10,048 nucleotides of DNA from Sphingobacteriales bacterium. Its GTDB lineage: Bacteria > Bacteroidota > Bacteroidia > Chitinophagales > Chitinophagaceae. Position 1 is the stretch's first letter, and the number at the start of each line of letters is the position of its first letter. Below, piece after piece: positions 6,512 through 10,048 of this stretch. The DNA lies in the NCBI GenBank assembly GCA_023251215.1, contig JAHEZF010000044.1, forward strand, positions 1-10,048. The letters are read 5' to 3'. The notes under the pieces were generated by a model, which worked only from the letters and a program-made list of their open reading frames with translations, had not been told where the DNA came from and made no database searches. Both the position numbers and the translations under genes were made by a program.

Positions 6512-7930
6512 TTATATTTTCACTTCCTTCCATTTCCCCTTCTTAAAAATGACCCAGGCCGCAATGGCAATAACTGTTTCAGCCACCGGTATCGAGATAA
6601 AGGCGCCGGTAGGGCCCATATTAAAACCTTTTACCAGCAACCAGGCAAATGGTATCTGGAAAAACCAGAAGCCAAAAAGATTGATAAGTGTTGGTGTCCG
6701 GGTGTCGCCTGCGCCATTCAGGGCCTGCATCATCACCATGCCGATACCATAAAAAATATAACCGGCGCCAATGATGCGCAATGACATGGTGCCTACGCTT
6801 TGTACTGCGGGGTCTTTGGTAAAAAAGTGAATGATCGGAGAAGCAAACAATACAAAGAGTAACATCACTCCGCTCATAAAAATGGCATTGTATTTTGCGG
6901 TAAGCAAAACACTTTGTGCTGCACGGTCCGGCCTTTTTGCACCGAGATTCTGTCCAACCAATGTTGCCGCTGCATTACTAAGTCCCCATGCAGGTAAAAT
7001 AAAAAACACCACATTGCGGATGGCTACCTGGTAACCGGCAGATGCTGCTGTTCCTCCCGATTCGGCAACCAATCTTGCCAAAACGATCCAGCTTCCTGAT
7101 GCTATCAGAAATTGAAATGTGGCCGGCCACGCCACGCCAATCAGTGTTTGCATCAACGGGAAATCAATTTTAAAATGCTCCCTGCCTAAACTGATATTAC
7201 TCTTTCCCTTAAACAAATGATATAACTGGTAGCAAACGCCGATACTTCTGCCAATGGTTGTGGCAATAGCTGCTCCCTTTAATCCGAAACCAGCAAATGG
7301 ACCGATGCCATAAATAAATAAAGGACAAAGAATGATATTCATTAAACTGGCGAGCCAAAGGCTGCGCATGGCAATAGCGGCATTACCGGCGCCCCGGAAA
7401 ATACCGTTGATGAGAAACAATAAAATGATGGCCACACTGCCGCCCAGCATAATGCGGGTAAATATGGCGCCCTCTTTAACTACATCGGGCCTTGCCCCCA
7501 TAATCTTTAAAATATCCGGAGCAAAAATGATCCCGGCAATGCTGATAACAATTGTTGCCAGCAACGATAAGATAAGTGATTGCATTCCGGCATGGGCAGC
7601 GGCATCATTATTTTTTTCTCCTACACGCCGGGCCACCATAGCTGTGGCCGCCGTGCTTAGTCCAATGCCGATGGAATAAACAATAGTGATTACAGATTCA
7701 GTTAATCCCACAGTAGCTATGGCATTTTCGCCCAGCTTGCCTACAAAAAACATATCCACTACGGCAAACACAGATTCCAGGCTCAGCTCCAGGATCATGG
7801 GAATAGCCAGCAACACAATCGCTACCCGTATGCTGCCATCCGTATAGTCGTGTTCACCGCCACGAATGGATTGTTTCAGTAATGAAAAAAAATAAGACAG
7901 TTTGTTTTTATGTACAGTTTGATTCTGCAT
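6512..7930 (-). CDS. MATE family multidrug/cation efflux transporter
   Basis: 472-residue inner-membrane protein with about twelve hydrophobic segments arranged as two similar halves, as in MATE antiporters that expel organic cations or drugs in exchange for protons or sodium. The N-terminal half has the family's typical start: IPMILELSLESVFAVVDMFF (43-62) followed by VGKLGENAIATVGLTES (63-79), and GLSTAATAMVARRVGE (90-105) after the second helix. In the second half ATLVGQNLGAKRPDRA and ALNGAGDTRTPT are the matching MATE pieces. Length is normal. Residues 24-32 (GGEHDYTDG) form a short cytoplasmic lead-in. The ATG at 7930 is the first in frame. A good promoter at 8088-8117 gives a leader of roughly 150 bases containing a terminator-like hairpin. 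Subfamily and substrate cannot be assigned. Confidence 0.94.
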   Translation of the reverse strand: MQNQTVHKNKLSYFFSLLKQSIRGGEHDYTDGSIRVAIVLLAIPMILELSLESVFAVVDMFFVGKLGENAIATVGLTESVITIVYSIGIGLSTAATAMVARRVGEKNNDAAAHAGMQSLILSLLATIVISIAGIIFAPDILKIMGARPDVVKEGAIFTRIMLGGSVAIILLFLINGIFRGAGNAAIAMRSLWLASLMNIILCPLFIYGIGPFAGFGLKGAAIATTIGRSIGVCYQLYHLFKGKSNISLGREHFKIDFPLMQTLIGVAWPATFQFLIASGSWIVLARLVAESGGTAASAGYQVAIRNVVFFILPAWGLSNAAATLVGQNLGAKRPDRAAQSVLLTAKYNAIFMSGVMLLFVLFASPIIHFFTKDPAVQSVGTMSLRIIGAGYIFYGIGMVMMQALNGAGDTRTPTLINLFGFWFFQIPFAWLLVKGFNMGPTGAFISIPVAETVIAIAAWVIFKKGKWKEVKI

Positions 7931-7969
7931 GATTGAAAACCTTTTGAAAGTAAGTAAAAATGATTCTTC

Positions 7970-7990
7970 GACAAGCTCGGGACGACAACA
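7970..7990. repeat. Possible remnant of a dispersed repeat
   Basis: The stretch TTCGACAAGCTCGGGACGAC resembles short dispersed repeats often seen between genes in many bacteria (TTCGACAAGCTCAGG type). It lies in the MATE leader, about 40 bases before the start codon. Only one copy is in this window, so its status as a repeat is from memory, not shown here. Confidence 0.3.
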
Positions 7991-8018
7991 ATGTTATTGC
8001 TGTTTGATAAACGGCCAG

Positions 8019-8053
8019 AAAAATTCAGGTTCTTAAAAAATGGGGATGAACCT
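8019..8053 (-). terminator. Terminator-like hairpin in the MATE leader (attenuator or glycosylase-gene terminator)
   Basis: On the minus strand AGGTTC (8053-8048) and GAACCT (8032-8027) pair across a 15-base loop, followed after three bases by TTTTT (8023-8019). The stem is modest. It lies 54 bases after the glycosylase stop, so it may end that transcript, but it also lies downstream of the MATE promoter and would then act on MATE messages. Confidence 0.4.
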
Positions 8054-8087
8054 TAGGAGATTTTCATATTCAAAAATTAAACGGGGG

Positions 8088-8117
8088 CAAAGATAAAATA
8101 AAAATGCTAACCGGCAA
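8088..8117 (-). promoter_or_regulatory. Promoter of the MATE gene
   Basis: On the minus strand TTG (8117-8115), a 19-base spacer and TATCTTTG (8095-8088) match the Bacteroidota consensus TTG-N19-TAnnTTTG at every defined position. Transcription would start near 8082. The -33 element lies inside the last codons of the glycosylase gene, whose stop codon (8109-8107) falls in the spacer. Confidence 0.75.
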
Positions 8118-8814
8118 GTTGCAGGGCCGACAGATATTGATGAATGTACTTATCCTTTTGTTTACGGCGATATTGCATGATGAACCTCGGATGGGGCAAT
8201 GGAACGATCTCTTTAAAAAAATGTTGCTGGTTGTTCAAAGCAGAAAAAAATTTCAGGTTTTTATCGCCGCCAATGCAAAAAGCTTTATCGGTTTTAAATC
8301 CGGATGAAATTTGCCGGCTGATGCTTTCAACAATAAAAGGAGTCACCGCATTAAGCAGCCCTTTATCATCATAATAATTCAGATTCTTTCCTGTCCCCCT
8401 CCTTTGGAGGGGGTTGGGGAAGGTCGTAAAGCCCAATGGACTGACAGCCCCGATAAAATAATCGCTGTAAAATTTTGTTACGCCGCCATACGCATGAATC
8501 ACTTCATAAATAAACTCAGCCGACAATTCTGATTGGCTGGCTTTAAAAGGATGGTCAATACCGCAATATTCTTTCAGTTGTTTGGGCGCAGTAAAGTTGA
8601 TGCCGGTAGTGCCAGCGCCGAACCGGCCGGGGTTGATGCCAAAGATTAAATGTCTTGGATGATTGTCATTATAAAATTTTTTGAAGAATTTTTTTACCAC
8701 TTTCATCACTTCCGGGTTTTGCTGGGGAAATAATACTTCAATGCCTTTGGGTAGGTTCTTGGGTGGCTGCAGGGTTTGGAAGAAATGAATGAGTTTATCA
8801 GCAAGAGTTTGCAT
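8107..8814 (-). CDS. SMUG1-like uracil-DNA glycosylase family protein
   Basis: 235 residues. GINPGRFGAGTTGINF (59-74) matches motif 1 of SMUG1-type glycosylases, whose Asn (here Asn61) positions the catalytic water; PLPHPRFIMQY (205-215) carries the motif 2 His (His208). With YGG (109-111), SPLGFT (125-130), NLNYYDDK (144-151) and TPFIVESI (158-165) it fits the Bacteroidota branch of the uracil-DNA glycosylase superfamily that removes uracil from DNA in base-excision repair. Activity is inferred. Residues 131-142 (TFPNPLQRRGTG) come from a palindromic repeat inserted in frame between two conserved blocks, and I expect close homologues to lack them. The insertion is away from both catalytic motifs. 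The ATG at 8814 puts LADKLIHFF at the expected N-terminus, but it lies only six bases after the T-run of the tRNA terminator, and no separate promoter is visible. Confidence 0.88.
   Translation of the reverse strand: MQTLADKLIHFFQTLQPPKNLPKGIEVLFPQQNPEVMKVVKKFFKKFYNDNHPRHLIFGINPGRFGAGTTGINFTAPKQLKEYCGIDHPFKASQSELSAEFIYEVIHAYGGVTKFYSDYFIGAVSPLGFTTFPNPLQRRGTGKNLNYYDDKGLLNAVTPFIVESISRQISSGFKTDKAFCIGGDKNLKFFSALNNQQHFFKEIVPLPHPRFIMQYRRKQKDKYIHQYLSALQLAG
8389..8424. repeat. REP-like palindromic repeat, copy B, inside the glycosylase gene
   Basis: On the plus strand CCCCCTCC (8395-8402), the loop TTT and GGAGGGGG (8406-8413) form a perfect 8-bp hairpin, followed by TTGGGGAAGG (8414-8423). Arms, three-base loop and tail agree with copy A at 3758-3787, and both have the same orientation on the plus strand. 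As the host gene is on the minus strand, this copy is read in the opposite sense from copy A, as FPNPLQRRG. Confidence 0.78.
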
Positions 8815-8820
8815 ATAAGT

Positions 8821-8857
8821 AAAAAAATAAAAAGAGCCCCGACAATAGCGTCAGGGC
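8821..8857 (-). terminator. Rho-independent terminator of tRNA-Asn
   Basis: On the minus strand GCCCTGAC (8857-8850), a six-base loop and GTCGGGGC (8843-8836) form an 8-bp stem with one U/G pair, followed by TCTTTTTATTTTTTT (8835-8821). It starts four bases after the tRNA 3' end. The T-run ends six bases before the ATG of the glycosylase gene. Confidence 0.88.
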
Positions 8858-8860
8858 CTG

Positions 8861-8934
8861 CTCCTGCTGCTGGACTTGAACCAGCGACCCTCTGATTAAC
8901 AGTCAGATGCTCTAACCAACTGAGCTAAGCAGGA
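8861..8934 (-). tRNA. tRNA-Asn, anticodon GTT
   Basis: The 74-base cloverleaf is complete on the minus strand. The acceptor arm TCCTGCT/AGCAGGA has seven pairs, the D-arm is GCTC/GAGC with loop AGTTGGTTA, the anticodon arm is TCTGA/TCAGA with loop CTGTTAA (anticodon GTT), the variable loop is GGGTC, and the T-arm is GCTGG/CCAGC with loop TTCAAGT. The discriminator base is G, as expected for Asn. CCA is not encoded (the next bases are CAG), so the nucleotidyltransferase must add it. A promoter lies just upstream and a terminator just downstream, so it is a single-gene unit. Confidence 0.97.
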
Positions 8935-8950
8935 GTGTGTTTTTGGGCTG

Positions 8951-8979
8951 CAAAAATAGGCATATTCATCTTTACACAA
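8951..8979 (-). promoter_or_regulatory. Promoter of tRNA-Asn
   Basis: On the minus strand TTG (8979-8977), 18 bases and TATTTTTG (8958-8951) match the Bacteroidota promoter consensus. The predicted start, near 8944, is about ten bases before the mature tRNA 5' end at 8934. Confidence 0.75.
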
Positions 8980-9015
8980 AAGCCTCATTTAAGATTTCAC
9001 CTGCTAAAAAGCAAA

Positions 9016-9840
9016 TCAATTTATAACTATCTCGTAAAGCAGGCCTCCCGAAAAAATTGCATACAGTTTGCCGGAATCGGCAAATACCAACCTGGCCTCC
9101 TTGAATTGCGTATCGTCCAATTGTTTTCTTATTCCGGTGCTAAGGTCGGTTTCAAACAGCGAAGAGGGTGTTTCAACAGTATAGAGCTTATTGCCGATCA
9201 CATCACCGTCCCTTGTGAATTTCCAGGCTTTATTGGGGCCGATCTTATTCCATTTTCCCGAATTCATATCTATGCGGTATAACGTGCCACCGATCAAAGT
9301 GTGCAGGGTCGTATCTGTTTTGCTATAATTACCCAACGTATAAAAATCGGATTCACCGATCTGTTTTTTTACCCGGTCATTCATCGTGGGGTGATAATAC
9401 AATGCGCCATTCTCCGTAGTATAAAATTTATTTCCCACAACCAGCACCCTGTTAATATTGTTCCATGTTCCGATAGGCGACACGATAGTCCACTCGCCTG
9501 AATAAATATCTATCCTGTTCATACTGCCATCGTCCTCCATGCAATAAAGCTGTGCATTTACTACAAATAAGAAGCGGGTGTGTTTATAAGTTACTTTTCC
9601 TAACCTCGTATGCATCCCGGTAACCAGATCGGTTTTGTACAAGGCACCTGTGTTTTCGATCGTATAAAGATTGTGGTTAAACCACTCGACATATATATCA
9701 CTGAACAAAACGGTTTCTTTGCCGATCTGTTTAAGTGTAACAGTTTGTGTATTTCCCCTGCCCGGCAATAACGTCAGTGAAAGCAGAAGAACAATTATCT
9801 TATGTTTCACGGTTGAAAAATTTGTATGAATGTAAATCAT
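9016..9840 (-). CDS. Secreted six-bladed beta-propeller-like protein, function unknown
   Basis: 274 residues, no named family recognised. Residues 11-32 (VKHKIIVLLLSLTLLPGRGN and on to TQ) look like a signal peptide, so the mature protein should begin near residue 33 and act in the periplasm or outside. The rest is six repeats with a period of 40-41 residues, anchored by LYTIENTGALYKTD (58), LYCMEDDGSMNRID (98), FYTTENGALYYH (139), LHTLIGGTLYRID (179), LYTVETPSSLFETD (219) and LYAIFSGGLLYEI (259). In most repeats a D-x-x-(S/T)-G turn and an (R/K)-(L/Q/K)-(L/I)-G strand follow. The last repeat stops before that strand, and the mature N-terminus TVTLKQIG supplies one, as in propeller ring closure. 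The ATG at 9840 overlaps the stop of the Rieske gene (ATGA); an in-frame GTG at 9810 would give a shorter signal peptide. Confidence 0.8.
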   Translation of the reverse strand: MIYIHTNFSTVKHKIIVLLLSLTLLPGRGNTQTVTLKQIGKETVLFSDIYVEWFNHNLYTIENTGALYKTDLVTGMHTRLGKVTYKHTRFLFVVNAQLYCMEDDGSMNRIDIYSGEWTIVSPIGTWNNINRVLVVGNKFYTTENGALYYHPTMNDRVKKQIGESDFYTLGNYSKTDTTLHTLIGGTLYRIDMNSGKWNKIGPNKAWKFTRDGDVIGNKLYTVETPSSLFETDLSTGIRKQLDDTQFKEARLVFADSGKLYAIFSGGLLYEIVIN

Positions 9841-10048
9841 TTCGGCCAGCCAAACAGACCACTTCTTTCTTCCAGGCCCACATAAACACCATCTACCCGC
9901 AATTCCACCGGCCAGTTCTTTAAATAATATCCTTCACCACTTATATTGCGGCCATTCTGCATATTGTATTTATAACGGTGCTGCGGACAAACTACATTAC
10001 CTAAGGCATCAATATAGCCATCGGCTAAAATACCGCCGGCATGCGGGC
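9837..10048 (-). CDS. Rieske [2Fe-2S] protein, C-terminal part (cut by window edge)
   Basis: The minus strand is open from the window edge for 69 codons to TGA at 9839-9837; the start lies outside. The fragment begins PHAGGILADG and has VVCPQHRYKYNMQNG (18-32). These fit the two ligand motifs of a Rieske cluster, C-x-H and C-x-x-H: the second is CPQH (20-23), and the first is ?PH, where the cut codon ends in GC and could be the required TGC cysteine. The ending YYLKNWPVELRVDGVYVGL (40-58) is the usual last strands of a small Rieske ferredoxin or the Rieske subunit of an oxygenase or NirD-like protein. It would carry one electron in the cytoplasm. It is coupled to the propeller gene by a four-base ATGA overlap. 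Which partner enzyme it serves cannot be seen here. Confidence 0.85.
   Translation of the reverse strand, partial: PHAGGILADGYIDALGNVVCPQHRYKYNMQNGRNISGEGYYLKNWPVELRVDGVYVGLEERSGLFGWPK

Noticed and set aside
7332..7679. 115-codon plus-strand frame inside the MATE gene
   Set aside because: It is antisense to the MATE coding frame and has no independent support.
8861..8934. tRNA-Asn as an integration site for a mobile element
   Set aside because: No second copy of the tRNA 3' end, no integrase and no phage or island genes are seen nearby.

Overview
The window looks like chromosomal DNA from a Bacteroidota bacterium, most likely Chitinophagaceae or a close relative. Three things point there. 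Protein signatures are of that type, for example the SMUG1-like glycosylase and the MATE and radical SAM proteins. Ribosome binding sites are A-rich and lack clear Shine-Dalgarno sequences. Promoters match the Bacteroidota form TTG-N(18-23)-TAnnTTTG. I found no rRNA, CRISPR array, insertion sequence or phage gene. Most of the window is housekeeping and transport genes, and I see no convincing new multi-gene system.

Layout. At the left, two minus-strand genes run off the edge: a radical SAM/SPASM protein (170-1201) and, 11 bases downstream of it, the N-terminal part of a DinB-like protein (1-158). Divergent from them is a tight plus-strand operon, pxpB-pxpC-pxpA plus an NRAMP-like membrane protein (1280-4950). 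PxpA, PxpB and PxpC form the ATP-dependent 5-oxoprolinase that converts 5-oxoproline to glutamate. The NRAMP-like protein resembles YcsG of the Bacillus ycsF-kip operon, lacks the usual metal-binding motifs, and is a candidate transporter for the pathway. A strong, probably bidirectional, terminator follows (4996-5030), then about 370 bases with at most a doubtful small ORF.

From 5399 to the right edge everything is on the minus strand. In transcription order (right to left) the genes are: a truncated Rieske [2Fe-2S] protein, translationally coupled by an ATGA overlap to a secreted protein of six 40-residue repeats that I read as a six-bladed beta-propeller; tRNA-Asn(GTT) with its own promoter and terminator; a SMUG1-like uracil-DNA glycosylase; a MATE efflux protein with its own promoter and a leader of about 150 bases; and an AI-2E family membrane protein.

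The most unusual observation is a short GC-rich palindromic repeat of the form CCCCTCC-NNN-GGAGGGG followed by TTGGGGA(A)GG. It occurs twice, both times inside a coding frame without breaking it: in the N-terminal tail of the NRAMP-like protein and in a loop of the glycosylase. The two copies are read in opposite orientations, yet the palindrome encodes nearly the same peptide, PL(H/Q)RRG. This looks like a dispersed REP-like element that tolerates, or is selected for, in-frame insertion.
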